DNA of 64,000 nt from the NCBI GenBank assembly GCA_009885995.1, contig VFJQ01000023.1, positions 1 through 64,000 on the forward strand, written 5' to 3'. This DNA is from Verrucomicrobiota bacterium. GTDB lineage: Bacteria > Verrucomicrobiota > Verrucomicrobiia > Chthoniobacterales > Chthoniobacteraceae. The notes beneath the pieces are model-generated. The model saw nothing but the letters and a program-made list of their open reading frames with translations, did not search any database and had not been told where the DNA came from. This document shows, piece after piece, positions 43,825 through 55,578 of this stretch. Position numbers and translations under genes: made by a program. Each line of letters opens with the position of its first letter. The first letter of the stretch is position 1.

Positions 43825-44715
43825 CTACGCCGCTGCGAACTGCTCGTGGCCGCGGATCAGCCGCTCGAAGGCATCCCGCCGCTCGATCGGCAGGTCCGCG
43901 GGAAACTTCGCCGTCGAGCGCTCCCACTTCGCCAGCCACTCGGCCCCGAGCAACTCGTGCCGCTGGCCGATCGCCTGCCGGGCCGCCGCGGGTGTGAATG
44001 CGACCGTCGTCTCCGCCTTCTCCCCCACCCGGCAGCCGCGTGCGATCCAAAAGCCCGCCGCGAGCATCCCCGCCCGAACCGCCGTCGAGAGCGTGTAAGT
44101 GCAAAGGACGGAGACCCCGCGGCCGCAGATGGAAAACAACAGGCGAAAAGTCTCCGCCGACCACGCACCCGCACCTGACTTGCTGGAAAACATGTCGTAA
44201 AAGATCACCTCGGGCCGGCCCGGCGCCCTCGCCATCGTCTCGAGGAAATCCCCCGGCACGAGCTGCCAGCTCAAGCCCTCGTGATCCGCCGATTGCCAGC
44301 TCCCGCAGCGGAGGACTTCCGCAGGCCCGCTGTGCCGGAGGTAGGGAAAACGCTCCTCGTTCGCGCAAGCGAGCCGCAGCGAATCGAGGTCATTTTCAAA
44401 GCTCACGATCCGCATCGCCCGAACCAGCCCGCTGGTCGCCAGCGCCTCGTAGCAGCGGATCGCCGCCATCGCATTCGCCGCCGCTCCGAGGCCCACATCC
44501 CACAGCACGAGCGGTTCATCCACCTCCGGCGCCCGGAGCCGATCGGCGAGGTCCGCCTGCCCCGCATAAACCCGCTCGGCTTCCTCCATCGGCGGCGTGC
44601 GCGAGTGCATGATCTCGCCACTCGACCGCTGCACGATGCTCGCAAATCCTTCCCGCGCCGTATGGACGGCATAGTCGCCGAGCACGAGTGAAGATGGAGC
44701 ATCGGGCGAATTCAT
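43825..44715 (-). CDS. MnmC-like (DUF752/Methyltransf_30) SAM-dependent methyltransferase
   Basis: 296 residues from the ATG at 44715. MnmC-methyltransferase-type features are an N-terminal GDYAVHTAREGFASIVQRSSGEIMHSRTPPMEEAERVY, motif I VLWDVGLGAAANAMAAIRCYE, SFENDLDSLRLA and EVIFYDMFSSKSGAGAWSAETF. These match proteins that methylate nm5U34 to mnm5U34 of tRNA in bacteria, in the single-domain form without the FAD oxidase half of E. coli MnmC. It lies 23 bp after kdpE and may ride on the kdp transcript. mnmG and mnmA elsewhere in the window provide other steps of the same wobble modification. Confidence 0.75.
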   Translation of the reverse strand: MNSPDAPSSLVLGDYAVHTAREGFASIVQRSSGEIMHSRTPPMEEAERVYAGQADLADRLRAPEVDEPLVLWDVGLGAAANAMAAIRCYEALATSGLVRAMRIVSFENDLDSLRLACANEERFPYLRHSGPAEVLRCGSWQSADHEGLSWQLVPGDFLETMARAPGRPEVIFYDMFSSKSGAGAWSAETFRLLFSICGRGVSVLCTYTLSTAVRAGMLAAGFWIARGCRVGEKAETTVAFTPAAARQAIGQRHELLGAEWLAKWERSTAKFPADLPIERRDAFERLIRGHEQFAAA

Positions 44716-44738
44716 CGGGCGATCTGCCACGGTCCGCA

Positions 44739-45419
44739 CTACTCCGCCACCAAGCGATAGCCGATCCCCGGCTCCGTCACGAGCAACGTTGGGTTCGCGG
44801 GTTTGCGTTCGATCTTCTTCCGCAGATGCGTCACGTAAACGCGCAGATACTGCCGGTGCTCCTCCGCATTCGGCCCCCACACTTCGCGCAAGATCTGCCG
44901 ATGCGTGAGCACCCGGCCCGCGTGCCGGAGGAAGAGTGCGAGCAGCGCCCATTCGGTCGCGGTGAAATGAATCTCCGTCTCCCGGCGCCGCGCCGTGTGC
45001 GCCGCGAGATCGATCACCAGCCCGTCCTTCTCGAAGACGGTCGTCTCGTCGTGCGGCTGCACACGGCGCTGGGCGGCACGCAGGCGCGCGAGCAGTTCGA
45101 CGGTGCTGAAAGGCTTCGTCACGTAGTCATCGGCGCCCGCATCCAGCGCGGCGACTTTGTCCTCATCCGAGTCGCGCACCGTCAGCACGATCACCGGCGT
45201 CTGGCTCCACTCGCGCAGCCGCTTCAGCACCCCGACGCCGTCGAGATCCGGCAGGCCGAGATCGAGCACGATGACATCCGGACGGACGTGCGCCGCGGCT
45301 TGCAGACCGAGTTGCCCGGCCTCGGCCTCATGCACGTCGTAGCCAGCGCCTTCGAGCGCGACGCGCAGCAGGCGGCGGATCTGCACTTCGTCGTCGATCA
45401 CCAGCGCGCGTGCTTTCAT
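44739..45419 (-). CDS. kdpE: KDP operon response regulator KdpE
   Basis: 226-residue OmpR-family regulator. The receiver domain has ALVIDDEVQIRRLLRVAL (acidic pocket), VIVLDLGLPDLDGVGVLKRL (phospho-Asp), VIVLTVRDSDEDKVAALDAGADDYVTKPFSTVELLARL (conserved Lys). The C-terminal winged helix has THRQILREVWGPNAEEHRQYLRVYVTHLRKKIE and TEPGIGYRL. The start overlaps kdpD's stop (ATGA), as in kdpDE pairs. Expected to activate kdpABC under potassium limitation. Confidence 0.95.
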   Translation of the reverse strand: MKARALVIDDEVQIRRLLRVALEGAGYDVHEAEAGQLGLQAAAHVRPDVIVLDLGLPDLDGVGVLKRLREWSQTPVIVLTVRDSDEDKVAALDAGADDYVTKPFSTVELLARLRAAQRRVQPHDETTVFEKDGLVIDLAAHTARRRETEIHFTATEWALLALFLRHAGRVLTHRQILREVWGPNAEEHRQYLRVYVTHLRKKIERKPANPTLLVTEPGIGYRLVAE

Positions 45420-48013
45420 GGCTCGGCAGGCAATTTCATCTCACCGCCAATCGGAAGCCGCACCGTGAAGCGCGCTCCGCCCGCGGGACGATTCTCGGCG
45501 GTGACTGTGCCGCCATGCACCTCCACCAGTCGCCGTGCGATCGCGAGGCCGAGGCCGAGGCCGCCGGGGTGCGCGTCGGCGGCCCGGTAGAATCGCTCGA
45601 ACACCCGCTCCTCGTCGCCCGCCCGAAGCCCGGGGCCACGATCCGCGACAGCGATGACGATGTGCTCGCCATCGCGGTGCGCCGTCACCGTCGGCGGCTC
45701 GGCCGCGGCGCCGTGCGTCGTCGCATTACAAAACAGAGTCGCCAGCGCGTGAGTGATGAGCGCGGCATCCACATGGATCGACGGAAGGTTGTCGAACGAA
45801 CCGAAGGCGAGCGCGGACTCGGCGAGATCGGCGCGAGCGCGGGCGTCGTGGAGCAGTTCGCCCACATCGCACCATTCGCGCTGTGGACGCACGAGCCCGC
45901 TCTCGATGCGCGTCACGTCGAGTAACTCCTCCACCACCCGGCGTAGGCGACGTGTCGCCGCGCGAATCTCCGCCAGATCGGGAGTCGGCTGCTCGAGCGC
46001 GCCGTGAATCGCGGCGAGCGGGGTCTTGAGTTCGTGGCTCACGCTATCGAGCAGCGTCTTCTGCAGCTTTTCGGAATCACGCGCCAGCCGCGCCTCGCCT
46101 TCCGCCCGGACCGCGCGCTCCTTGGCCAGTGCGATGGCGAGCTGAGCCGCGCACGCTTCGAGCAGTTCGCGCTGCGCCAGCGTCGGCGTGTCCGCGAGGC
46201 GGATGGCGAGCACGCCTTCAGACCGGTCGCCGGTGAGCAGAGGCAGATGCATCGCGTCCGACTCGGGCAGCGTGTCGGTGAAGCGGCCCGCGGGCTGGCG
46301 GTTCTGATAGGCCCACGTGGCGACGCTTTCCTCCTTCGCGGAAATCGCGAGCGTGCTCGCGGCGTGGCGGTCGAGACCGTTCGGCCCCGGCAGCAGCACG
46401 GCGGCGTCGGCGCCGACTTCCGCCAGCGCGGCGCGCAGCGCCTGGTCGAGAGTCGTGCTCGCGGCGAGCGCGCGGCTGATGCGGTAGAGCGCGACGGCGC
46501 GCGACTCGCGATCATGCTCGGCCCGCTCGCGCTCGCGCAATCGCGCGGTGAGTTGCCCGACGACGAGTGCGACGACGAAGAACGTCCCGAACATCGCCCA
46601 GTCCTCCGTCTTCTCGATGTGGAAGGTGAAGCGCGGAGGGATGAAGAGGAAGTTCCACGCCAGCGCGCTCAGCGTCGCAAGCACGAGGATCGGCCCGCGC
46701 CGGAGCGCGGACCCAGCGAGCGTGACGGCCAGCAGGTAGATCAGTGCGACGGTCCAGTAACCGACGAGCGGCAGGAGCAGCAGACCGACGAGCGTCACGC
46801 CGGTGGTGATCCCGGCTGCGGCAACGAAACCGCGCGGCCGGTCCGCGAACCATTCGCGCCACGGCAGCAGACCGCGCGCGAACTTCCGGTCGCCGACCAG
46901 CAGGATGTCGATATCGCCACTGTGATCGAGCAACCAGCGCACAGGCGACGAGCGCACCCACGCACGCCAGCCAGCCAGCTCGCTCTTGCCCGCGATGATC
47001 TGCGTGACGTTGTGCTGCCGCGCGATGCGCAGCAGCGCCTCGCCAATTTCGGTCCCGGTGCTGCTAATCACTTCGCCGCCGAGTCGCCGCGCGAGCGCGA
47101 GGTGCCGCGTGATGCGCGCGTCGTCTTCGGGCGTGCCGGGTCGTTCGACATGCACAGCGAGCCAGCTCGCCTCCATCGCCGACGCCGCGAGCCGCGCCCA
47201 GCGGATCAATTCCTCCGAATGCGGACTCGGGCTGACGGCGACCATGATCCGCGCGCCCGCCTTCCACGGCTCGCTCACGTTTTGCCCCTGCCGCAATGCA
47301 CGCAGGTCGCGGTCCACGTGCTCCGCTGTCACGCGCAGCGCCATCTCTCGGAGCGCGGTGAGGTTTTCCGGGCAGAAGAAATTTTCCGCCGCGGTGGCCG
47401 CGCGCTCGCCGAGATAGACTTTGCCGTCAGCCAGCCGACCGCGGAGTTGTTCGGGTGTGAGATCGACGAGTTCGATCTCGTCCGCTGCATCGAGCACGGA
47501 GTCCGGCACGGTCTCGCGCACGGTGATGCCGGTGATCTGCCGCACGGCGTCGCTGCGGCTCTCGACGTGCTGGACGTTGAGCGTGGTGAAAATGTCGATG
47601 CCGGCGTCGAGCAGTTCGAGCACGTCCTGATAACGCTTCGGATGGCGCGAGCCGGGCGCGTTGGTGTGCGCGAGTTCGTCCACGAGCACGAGCTTCGGGT
47701 GCCACATGAGCACCGCGTCGAGGTCGAGTTCGGTGAGCTTCGTGCCGCGGTGCTCGATCTCGATTCGTGGCGCGACCGGCAATCCCTCGATCATCGCGAG
47801 CGTCTCCGCGCGCCCGTGCGTCTCGACGATGCCGACGACCACCTCGACGCCCTCGTTCACTTTCCGACGCGCGTCCGCGAGCATCGCGAAGGTCTTCCCC
47901 ACGCCGGGGCACATGCCGAAGAATACCTTCAGCCGGCCCCGCTTCGCTTTCGATTCGTCGGAGCGAATCGCGGCGAGGAGCGCGTCGGGATCGGGGCGTG
48001 AGTCTTCGGGCAC
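45416..48013 (-). CDS. kdpD: Osmosensitive potassium channel sensor histidine kinase KdpD
   Basis: 865 residues with the canonical order. The N-terminal KdpD domain carries Walker A GMCPGVGKTF (33-42) and DELAHTNAPGSRHPKRYQDV. A universal-stress-like domain includes IIAGKSELAGWRAWVR. Next come four membrane spans around VGLLLLPLVGYWTVALIYLL and FVVALVVGQL, and a GAF-like region. The HisKA phospho-acceptor lies in LLDSVSHELKTPLAAIHG (His about residue 660). The HATPase part has DRGPGLRAGDEERVFERFYR and GGLGLGLAIARRLVEVHGG. It phosphorylates KdpE. It starts 4 bp after kdpC. Confidence 0.95.
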   Translation of the reverse strand: MPEDSRPDPDALLAAIRSDESKAKRGRLKVFFGMCPGVGKTFAMLADARRKVNEGVEVVVGIVETHGRAETLAMIEGLPVAPRIEIEHRGTKLTELDLDAVLMWHPKLVLVDELAHTNAPGSRHPKRYQDVLELLDAGIDIFTTLNVQHVESRSDAVRQITGITVRETVPDSVLDAADEIELVDLTPEQLRGRLADGKVYLGERAATAAENFFCPENLTALREMALRVTAEHVDRDLRALRQGQNVSEPWKAGARIMVAVSPSPHSEELIRWARLAASAMEASWLAVHVERPGTPEDDARITRHLALARRLGGEVISSTGTEIGEALLRIARQHNVTQIIAGKSELAGWRAWVRSSPVRWLLDHSGDIDILLVGDRKFARGLLPWREWFADRPRGFVAAAGITTGVTLVGLLLLPLVGYWTVALIYLLAVTLAGSALRRGPILVLATLSALAWNFLFIPPRFTFHIEKTEDWAMFGTFFVVALVVGQLTARLRERERAEHDRESRAVALYRISRALAASTTLDQALRAALAEVGADAAVLLPGPNGLDRHAASTLAISAKEESVATWAYQNRQPAGRFTDTLPESDAMHLPLLTGDRSEGVLAIRLADTPTLAQRELLEACAAQLAIALAKERAVRAEGEARLARDSEKLQKTLLDSVSHELKTPLAAIHGALEQPTPDLAEIRAATRRLRRVVEELLDVTRIESGLVRPQREWCDVGELLHDARARADLAESALAFGSFDNLPSIHVDAALITHALATLFCNATTHGAAAEPPTVTAHRDGEHIVIAVADRGPGLRAGDEERVFERFYRAADAHPGGLGLGLAIARRLVEVHGGTVTAENRPAGGARFTVRLPIGGEMKLPAEP

Positions 48014-48017
48014 GAGC

Positions 48018-48524
48018 CTACTTTGCCGCGTCCAAGGCCAAATTCAGAGCAAGAACATTCACGCGCGGCTCGCCGAGGAAGCCGAGTTGCGGGCCTTCGG
48101 TGAGCTGGTCAACCAGAGCGACGACCTTCTCGAGGGCGAGCTTGCGCTCGGCGGCGATGCGCGGGGCCTGATACTTTGCCGCGGCGGGCGAGAGGTGCGG
48201 ATCGAGACCGCTGCCGCTGGCGGTGAGCAGTTCGTCGGGTGCGTCCTTGCCGAACTTCTCGCGACGCTCGGCGATCGACTTCACGAGGTCGGCGCTGGTC
48301 GGGCCTTTGTTGCTCGCACCGCTGGGGATGGTCGCGTAGTCGCTCGCGCTCGGGCGCGGCCAGAAATAGGGCGGGCTCTCGGTCTTTTGCGCGAGCAGCG
48401 CGGAGTGGTGCGATGGATCGTGAAAGGCGATGCGCGCGATGCCGGTGACGACGAGCGGGTAGGCGATGCCGGTCAGCACGGTGAGCACGAGTAGGACGCG
48501 GAGCGATTGCAGGATGGTTTTCAT
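48018..48524 (-). CDS. kdpC: Potassium-transporting ATPase subunit KdpC
   Basis: 168-residue single-span subunit stabilising the KdpFABC complex. N-terminal anchor [27 protein letters not shown]. Family signatures are [38 protein letters not shown] and the C-terminal [20 protein letters not shown] and [18 protein letters not shown]. Slightly shorter than the E. coli protein (190). Overlaps kdpB by 4 bp (ATGA). Confidence 0.95.
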   Translation of the reverse strand: MKTILQSLRVLLVLTVLTGIAYPLVVTGIARIAFHDPSHHSALLAQKTESPPYFWPRPSASDYATIPSGASNKGPTSADLVKSIAERREKFGKDAPDELLTASGSGLDPHLSPAAAKYQAPRIAAERKLALEKVVALVDQLTEGPQLGFLGEPRVNVLALNLALDAAK

Positions 48525-50656
48525 ACGAGGTGGAGAGTGACGAGGACGAGATCGAGCGCCTTGATGCCGATGAACGGCACGATGACACCGCCGACGCCGT
48601 AGATGAGCACGTTGCGGCGAAGCACGGAGGCGGCGCCGAGCGCGCGGTAGCTCACGCCGCGAAGGGCGAGCGGGATGAGGGCGATGATGATAAGCGCGTT
48701 GAAGATGACCGCGCTGAGGATGGCGCTCTGCGGGCTGTGCAGGTGCATGACATCGAGCGCGGCGAGCGGGCCTTTGCCGCCGGGCGTGGTGGCGTAGAGG
48801 CCGATGAACATCGCGGGGATGATGGCGAAGTATTTGGCGATGTCGTTGGCGATGCTGAAGGTCGTCAACGCGCCGCGGGTCATCAGCAGTTGCTTCCCGA
48901 TCTCGACGACTTCGATGAGCTTCGTCGGATTCGAGTCGAGATCGACCATGTTGCCGGCTTCGCGCGCGGCTTGCGTGCCGGTGCTCATCGCGACACCGAC
49001 GTCGGCCTGGGCAAGAGCGGGCGCGTCGTTGGTGCCGTCGCCGGTCATGGCGACGAGATGACCTTTGGCCTGTTCCTCGCGGATGCGGGCGAGTTTGTCC
49101 TCGGGCTTGGCCTCGGCCATGAAGTCATCGACGCCGGCCTCGGCGGCGATGGCGGCGGCTGTCATCGGGTTGTCGCCGGTGATCATCACGGTGCGGATAC
49201 CCATCTTGCGAAGCTGGGCGAAGCGCTCGCGGATGCCACCTTTGACCACGTCCTTAAGCTGCACCACGCCGAGCACACGCGTCTTCTCCGCGACGACGAG
49301 CGGCGTGCCTCCGGACTTGGAGACGAACTCGACGGCCTGCGAGACAGCGTCGGGGCAGACGCCACCATTTTCACGCACCCAGGCGAAGACGGACTGCGCT
49401 GCGCCTTTGCGAAGCGAGACGGTCTCGTCCGGTGCGTTGATTTCGACGCCGCTCATGCGGGTCTGCGCGGTGAAGGGGATGAATGTCGCGTGCTTCTCCG
49501 CCAGGTCGCGGGTGCGCAGGTTGAAGCGCTCTTTCGCGAGCACCACGATGCTGCGGCCCTCGGGTGTTTCGTCGGCCATCGAGGCGAGATGCGCGGCGAG
49601 GGCGAGGTCTTTTTCCTCCACGCCGGGCGCGGGGATGAAGGCGGAGGCCTGGCGGTTGCCGAGCGTGATGGTGCCGGTTTTGTCGAGCAGCAGCACGTCG
49701 ATGTCGCCGGCGGCCTCGACAGCGCGGCCGGACGTGGCGAGCACGTTGCGCTGGATCATGCGGTCGATGCCGCTGATGCCGATGGCGCTGAGCAGCGCGC
49801 CGATGGTCGTCGGAATGAGGCAGACGGTTAGGCAGACGAGCACGACGAGCGAGACGTTGATGACGCCGCTCTGGCCGGCGAACTTCTCGCTGAGCTGCGC
49901 GATCGGGCGGAGCGTGCCGACGGCGAGCAGGAAGACGAACGTCAGGCTCACGAGCAGGATGCCGAGCGCGATCTCGTTCGGCGTGCGGCCGCGGGTGGCG
50001 CCTTCGACCATCGTGATCATGCGATCGAGGAAGGTGTTGCCCGGCTCGCTCGTGATGCGGATGACGATGCGGTCGCTGATCACGCTCGTGCCGCCGGTGA
50101 CAGCGCTGTGGTCGCCACCGCTCTCTCGGATGACGGGCGCGGACTCACCGGTGATGGCGCTCTCGTCCACGCTCGCGATGCCTTCGACGACGTCGCCGTC
50201 GGACGGGATCACGTCGCCCGCTTCGCACACGACGAGGTCGCCTTTGTGCAGTTCGCCCGCGGTGACTTTCTCCTCGGTCTTGCCCTTGAGCCGGCGCGCC
50301 ATCGTGGTCGTGCGCATCTTGCGCAGCGTGGCGGCCTGGGCTTTGCCACGGCCTTCGGCGATGGCTTCGGCGAAGTTTGCGAAAAGCACGGTGAACCACA
50401 GCCAGAGCGAAATCTGGATGTTGAATCCGGTCGGCGCGCCGAAGGACGCGAGCGTCGTGAGGATCGCGCCGATGAAGACGACGAACATCACGGGGTTCCG
50501 GATCTGAACGCGCGGGTCGAGTTTCACGAAGGAGTCGATCACGGCGGCGCGCAGCAGCGCGGGATCGGTGAACGATGTGGGTTTCTTGCGCGAGGGAGCG
50601 AGCGTGGCGGGAGTGGTCATAGGAATACCGGCGGTGGAAGTAGGTTTGAGGCTCAT
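48521..50656 (-). CDS. kdpB: Potassium-transporting P-type ATPase subunit KdpB
   Basis: 711 residues; the ATPase subunit that powers high-affinity potassium uptake. P-type landmarks: [32 protein letters not shown] (actuator TGES), [17 protein letters not shown] (phosphorylated Asp), [31 protein letters not shown] and [21 protein letters not shown]. The membrane helices are as expected, with [19 protein letters not shown] before the phosphorylation site. An ATG at 50620 (MTTPATLAP) is an alternative start. It begins 6 bp after kdpA. Confidence 0.96.
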   Translation of the reverse strand: MSLKPTSTAGIPMTTPATLAPSRKKPTSFTDPALLRAAVIDSFVKLDPRVQIRNPVMFVVFIGAILTTLASFGAPTGFNIQISLWLWFTVLFANFAEAIAEGRGKAQAATLRKMRTTTMARRLKGKTEEKVTAGELHKGDLVVCEAGDVIPSDGDVVEGIASVDESAITGESAPVIRESGGDHSAVTGGTSVISDRIVIRITSEPGNTFLDRMITMVEGATRGRTPNEIALGILLVSLTFVFLLAVGTLRPIAQLSEKFAGQSGVINVSLVVLVCLTVCLIPTTIGALLSAIGISGIDRMIQRNVLATSGRAVEAAGDIDVLLLDKTGTITLGNRQASAFIPAPGVEEKDLALAAHLASMADETPEGRSIVVLAKERFNLRTRDLAEKHATFIPFTAQTRMSGVEINAPDETVSLRKGAAQSVFAWVRENGGVCPDAVSQAVEFVSKSGGTPLVVAEKTRVLGVVQLKDVVKGGIRERFAQLRKMGIRTVMITGDNPMTAAAIAAEAGVDDFMAEAKPEDKLARIREEQAKGHLVAMTGDGTNDAPALAQADVGVAMSTGTQAAREAGNMVDLDSNPTKLIEVVEIGKQLLMTRGALTTFSIANDIAKYFAIIPAMFIGLYATTPGGKGPLAALDVMHLHSPQSAILSAVIFNALIIIALIPLALRGVSYRALGAASVLRRNVLIYGVGGVIVPFIGIKALDLVLVTLHLV

Positions 50657-50662
50657 GGCGGA

Positions 50663-52354
<1,692 letters not shown>

Positions 52355-52410
52355 TGACGCGACGATGGTCACGCCTCCCCCTGCCAACAAATCAAAGCGG
52401 GGGCCGAAGC

Positions 52411-52429
52411 CGTTAAGAAATCATTAACG
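52411..52429. promoter_or_regulatory. Inverted repeat upstream of kdpA, candidate KdpE site
   Basis: cgttaa (52411-52416) and ttaacg (52424-52429) are separated by 7 bp, in the 81-bp gap between kdpA and hisF. It is the only A/T-rich stretch in the gap. Position suits an operator for kdp control, but both flanking genes are on the minus strand, so it also follows hisF's promoter-distal end and could only act on kdpA. Confidence 0.35.
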
Positions 52430-52435
52430 CTTCAC

Positions 52436-53212
52436 CTACACGATCCGCACCGGCACAGCTTCCGCGGCGAGGAAGTGCTTCACGTCGGCTACGGTGTATT
52501 GGCCGAAGTGGAAGATGCTCGCAGCGAGCACCGCGTCAGCCTTGCCCTCGCGCAGCACGGCGACCATGTGCTCGAGCTTGCCCGCGCCGCCGCTGGCGAC
52601 CACGGGGACCCCGACCGCTTCGCTGATGCGGCGCGTGATCGGGATGTCGTAGCCGGCGCGGGTGCCGTCGGCGTCGATGGAGTTCAGCACGATCTCGCCG
52701 GCACCGAGCCGCACTGCTTCCTCGGCCCATGCGACGGCGTCCCACTTCGTTTCCTCGCGGCCGCCTTTCACGAAGACCTTCCACGTGTCCGGGGCTGTGC
52801 GTTTGCAGTCGATGGAAACGACGATGCACTGGCTGCCGAACTTCGCCGCGCCAGCGGTGATGAGCTCCGGCGTAGCGATGGCGCTGGAGTTGATGCTCAC
52901 CTTGTCCGCGCCCGCCTTCAGCATCGCGCCCATGTCCTCCACGGCGCGGATGCCGCCGCCGACGGTGAGCGGCATGAAGCACTGTGCGGCGGTGCGCTCG
53001 ATCACGCCGACCATCGTATCGCGACCGTGCGCGCTCGCGGTGATGTCGAAGAAGACCATCTCGTCCGCGCCCTGGTCGTTGTAGCGCATGGCGAGTTCGA
53101 CCGGATCGCCGACGTTGCGCAGCCCGCCTTCCTCAGCGCGGCCGAACTGCACGCCGCGCGTGACTTTACCATCGTGGACATCGAGGCAGGGAATGACGCG
53201 CTTGGTGAACAT
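52436..53212 (-). CDS. hisF: Imidazole glycerol phosphate synthase subunit HisF
   Basis: Cyclase subunit that turns PRFAR plus HisH-derived ammonia into imidazole glycerol phosphate and AICAR. 258 residues from the ATG at 53212, a TIM barrel. [19 protein letters not shown] carries catalytic Asp 11, and [11 protein letters not shown] carries the second catalytic Asp near 130. Phosphate-binding loops are PLTVGGGIR and [13 protein letters not shown]. It is alone: no other his genes are in the window. Divergent from the DUF4912 gene. Confidence 0.96.
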   Translation of the reverse strand: MFTKRVIPCLDVHDGKVTRGVQFGRAEEGGLRNVGDPVELAMRYNDQGADEMVFFDITASAHGRDTMVGVIERTAAQCFMPLTVGGGIRAVEDMGAMLKAGADKVSINSSAIATPELITAGAAKFGSQCIVVSIDCKRTAPDTWKVFVKGGREETKWDAVAWAEEAVRLGAGEIVLNSIDADGTRAGYDIPITRRISEAVGVPVVASGGAGKLEHMVAVLREGKADAVLAASIFHFGQYTVADVKHFLAAEAVPVRIV

Positions 53213-53314
53213 TCGGGGTCGGGTTGGGTTATGGGTAAACGGTTTGCGCGGTTGACCCTCGGGTTCTAGCGGATACAACACGGTCCGGTTCTCCTCGGGC
53301 AGAAAGACACAATT

Positions 53315-54559
53315 ATGGGTAACACAAACGACGATCAACCGGCTTCTTCCACGAAGGAGCACGGAGCGCAAAACGCTCCGCAATCTGCAGGCTTCACGCT
53401 CACGCAGGAGCCTGTCATCGGTCTCGAACCCGAGGTGGCCAAATACGAAGTCGCGCCCGAACCGGTCGCCGCGCACGCGCCGGTGCCGTTCGAGGATCTG
53501 GGGGAACTGCCCGCGAGTTACCAGCAGGATGCGCTCTTCCTCACCGCGCGCGATCCACGCTGGCTCTTCTGCTACTGGGATTTCGATTGGGCGAAAGTGC
53601 CCGCTGGCGCCTTCCGCTACGGTGTGCCGATGTTTTACCTCAAGATCACCCGCGCGAGCGGCGCGGAGGAGACGACCGTGGAGATCAAACCCGAGGCGCG
53701 GAACTGGTATGTGCCCGTGAACTCACCGGCGACGACCTATTTCGCCGAGATCGGCTTCTTCAACAACGAGGGCACCTTCGTGAGTTGCGTGCGCTCGGGA
53801 GCCGCTACGACACCGGCGGAATCGCTCGCGGACGAATCCGCGCCGGTCGAGTTCGCCACCGCGCCGGCGGCGCTCACTTTCGAGCAGCTCGTCGAGCTCG
53901 TGAAATCCGAGATCCAGGATGGTGAATCGCTCATGCAAGCCGTGGCGCGAATCACTGGCCAGGGTGCGATCGCCTTCCGCGCGGGCCAGTCGCCGACGTG
54001 GAGCGACGAGCAACGCCGCATCCTCGCCGCGCTGCTCGGCACGGCGCTCATCGACCGCATGGGCCTCGGCTCGGCGGAACTCGACGAACTCATTCGCAAG
54101 ACTCTCTCGGAGCGGCTGCACAGCGAGAGCGCCAGCGGCTTTGGCGCGGTGTGGCAGCGGGCGATGGGCCTCGGCGGCGAGAGCAGCCTGTTCAGCGGCT
54201 TCGGCGCGTGGAGCGGTGTCACGAGCTGGGGCGAGAGCGCCCAACCCTTCAGCGCACGAGTCGAGCGCGGCTTTTTCATGCACGTGAACGCCGAGATCAT
54301 CTTCTACGGCGGCACGCATCCCGATGCGACGGTGTGGATCGACGGCAAGCAGGTGAAGCTCAATCCAGATGGCACCTTCCGTCACCATTTCCGCATGCCC
54401 GACGGCGACTGGCGCATCCCGGTCGTCGCGCAATCGCCGGACAAGGTCGAGCAGCGCAGCGCGACGCTCAGCTTCCAACGCGCGACCGAGCGCGTGGGTG
54501 ATGTCGGCGCGACCGGACAGCCGCAGGAGCTGCCGGCCGAGCCGATGGGAAGGTTGTAG
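53315..54559 (+). CDS. DUF4912-domain protein
   Basis: 414 residues. After a low-complexity N-terminus, the DUF4912 core [27 protein letters not shown] is followed by [24 protein letters not shown] helical middle ([14 protein letters not shown]) and a C-terminal beta sandwich-like part ([44 protein letters not shown]) follow. The latter resembles a carbohydrate-binding or Fn3-like fold, but no specific ligand is implied. No signal peptide, so cytoplasmic. The TAG stop is formed by the first bases of the double-hairpin element DH2. Confidence 0.8.
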   Translation: MGNTNDDQPASSTKEHGAQNAPQSAGFTLTQEPVIGLEPEVAKYEVAPEPVAAHAPVPFEDLGELPASYQQDALFLTARDPRWLFCYWDFDWAKVPAGAFRYGVPMFYLKITRASGAEETTVEIKPEARNWYVPVNSPATTYFAEIGFFNNEGTFVSCVRSGAATTPAESLADESAPVEFATAPAALTFEQLVELVKSEIQDGESLMQAVARITGQGAIAFRAGQSPTWSDEQRRILAALLGTALIDRMGLGSAELDELIRKTLSERLHSESASGFGAVWQRAMGLGGESSLFSGFGAWSGVTSWGESAQPFSARVERGFFMHVNAEIIFYGGTHPDATVWIDGKQVKLNPDGTFRHHFRMPDGDWRIPVVAQSPDKVEQRSATLSFQRATERVGDVGATGQPQELPAEPMGRL

Positions 54560-54602
54560 GGCAACCGCTTCGGTTGCCGGCAGGCGGAGCGCCTGCCCTA
54601 CA
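54555..54602. repeat. Double-hairpin element DH2
   Basis: The outer stem is tgtaggg (54555-54561) with ccctaca (54596-54602). Hairpins inside are ggcaaccg-ctt-cggttgcc (54560-54578) and ggcaggcg-gag-cgcctgcc (54579-54597), each with an 8-bp stem and a 3-nt loop. Outer and inner stems share a few bases, so they are alternatives at the ends. It overlaps the DUF4912 stop codon. Confidence 0.85.
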
Positions 54603-54639
54603 GGCTCGCGTTTGTGCGCGTGTCCGGTAGTCTGCGCCC

Positions 54640-55524
54640 GTGCCCGATCGTCTCGCCGACGCATTCTTTCATCATCTCGAAAACGAGCGGCAAGTCTCGC
54701 CGCTGACGCTCGTGAACTACCGGCACGCGCTGGCAGAGTTCCGCAAGGTCGTGCCGCAGCCCGACTGGCCGGGGCTAAATGCGGATCACTTTCGCCGCTA
54801 CCTCTTCGCACTCGGCAAGCGCGGCATCGCAAAACCGACGCAGCGGCTGCACTTCGCGGCACTGCGCACGTTTTACAGATTTCTGGTCGAGCGCCACGGG
54901 CTCGACGCGAATCCGCTGAAGCTCGTCCAGCTCCCGAAGCTCGATCGCAAGCTGCCGCTCGTGCTCACGGCGAAGCAGGTCGTCGAACTGCTCGATGCGC
55001 CGCTGAAGATCGAGAAGCAGAAGCAGGCGCCCGCGTGGATGCCGTTGCGTGACGCGGCGATCCTCGAGCTCTTCTATTCGAGCGGCATCCGTCTCGCCGA
55101 ACTCGTCGCGCTCAATGTCCCCGACATCGACCTCTTCACCGAGACCGTGCGCGTGCTCGGCAAGGGACGCAAAGAGCGCGTCGTGCCGGTGGGCCAGCCG
55201 GCGCTCGAGGCCATCCAGCGTTATCGGCAGGCAGCGAAAGTCCACAGCGGGCCGCTCTTCATCAGCAAGCTCCGCCGCCGGCTCGGGCGCATGAATGTGT
55301 GGCCGGCGATCCAGCGTTACCTGCCGCACACGAGCATCCCGGTAAATGTGACGCCGCACAAATTGCGGCACAGCTTTGCCACGCACTTGCTCGACGCCGG
55401 CGCGGACCTGCGCGCGGTCCAGTCGCTGCTCGGCCACGCGAGCCTCTCGACCACGCAGATCTACACACACGTGACCGTCGAGCGCCTCAAGCGCGCCTAC
55501 GACGACGCTCACCCGCGAGCGTGA
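54640..55524 (+). CDS. xerC: Tyrosine recombinase of the XerC/XerD type
   Basis: 294 residues from a GTG. N-terminal SAM-like core-binding domain (LADAFFHHLENERQVSPLTLVNYRHALAEF), then the catalytic domain with Arg in LFYSSGIRLAELVAL, Lys in GKGRKERVVPVG, His/Arg in HKLRHSFATHLL, His in LLGHASLSTTQIY and the nucleophile Tyr in TQIYTHV. All key residues are present. Length and layout fit chromosome-dimer resolution by XerC. An integrative-element recombinase is less likely, since no phage or island genes are adjacent. The gene lies between two double-hairpin elements (DH2 38 bp upstream, DH4 abutting the stop). Confidence 0.88.
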   Translation: MPDRLADAFFHHLENERQVSPLTLVNYRHALAEFRKVVPQPDWPGLNADHFRRYLFALGKRGIAKPTQRLHFAALRTFYRFLVERHGLDANPLKLVQLPKLDRKLPLVLTAKQVVELLDAPLKIEKQKQAPAWMPLRDAAILELFYSSGIRLAELVALNVPDIDLFTETVRVLGKGRKERVVPVGQPALEAIQRYRQAAKVHSGPLFISKLRRRLGRMNVWPAIQRYLPHTSIPVNVTPHKLRHSFATHLLDAGADLRAVQSLLGHASLSTTQIYTHVTVERLKRAYDDAHPRA

Positions 55525-55578
55525 GGAGCGCCGGCGTCCCGCCGGCCACTATTGAGGCCGGCGGGACGCCGGCGCTCC
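55525..55578. repeat. Double-hairpin element DH4 between xerC and sulfatase gene
   Basis: A perfect 23-bp inverted repeat (55525-55547 with 55556-55578) has an 8-bp centre. Each arm also folds on itself: gccggcg-tcc-cgccggc (55530-55546) and gccggcg-gga-cgccggc (55557-55573), both with a 7-bp stem and a 3-nt loop, closed by ggagc/gctcc. It starts at the base after the xerC stop and encodes the last residues (GAPASRRPQ) and stop codon of the convergent sulfatase gene. Confidence 0.9.

Noticed and set aside
42283..44368. Extension of the DUF1552 frame to 44368
   Set aside because: The Tat signal sets the start at 43669; the upstream part overlaps the MnmC-like gene in antisense composition.
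46004..48001. 665-codon frame antisense to kdpD
   Set aside because: kdpD is unambiguous on the minus strand; the antisense frame is a G+C-driven shadow.
52355..52435. kdpF small peptide upstream of kdpA
   Set aside because: No short hydrophobic frame exists in the gap; only an inverted repeat and the kdpA leader are present.
54555..55578. xerC plus flanking palindromes as a complete transposon
   Set aside because: The two elements differ in sequence, so they are not matching terminal repeats. The recombinase has housekeeping Xer layout, and no target duplication is visible.
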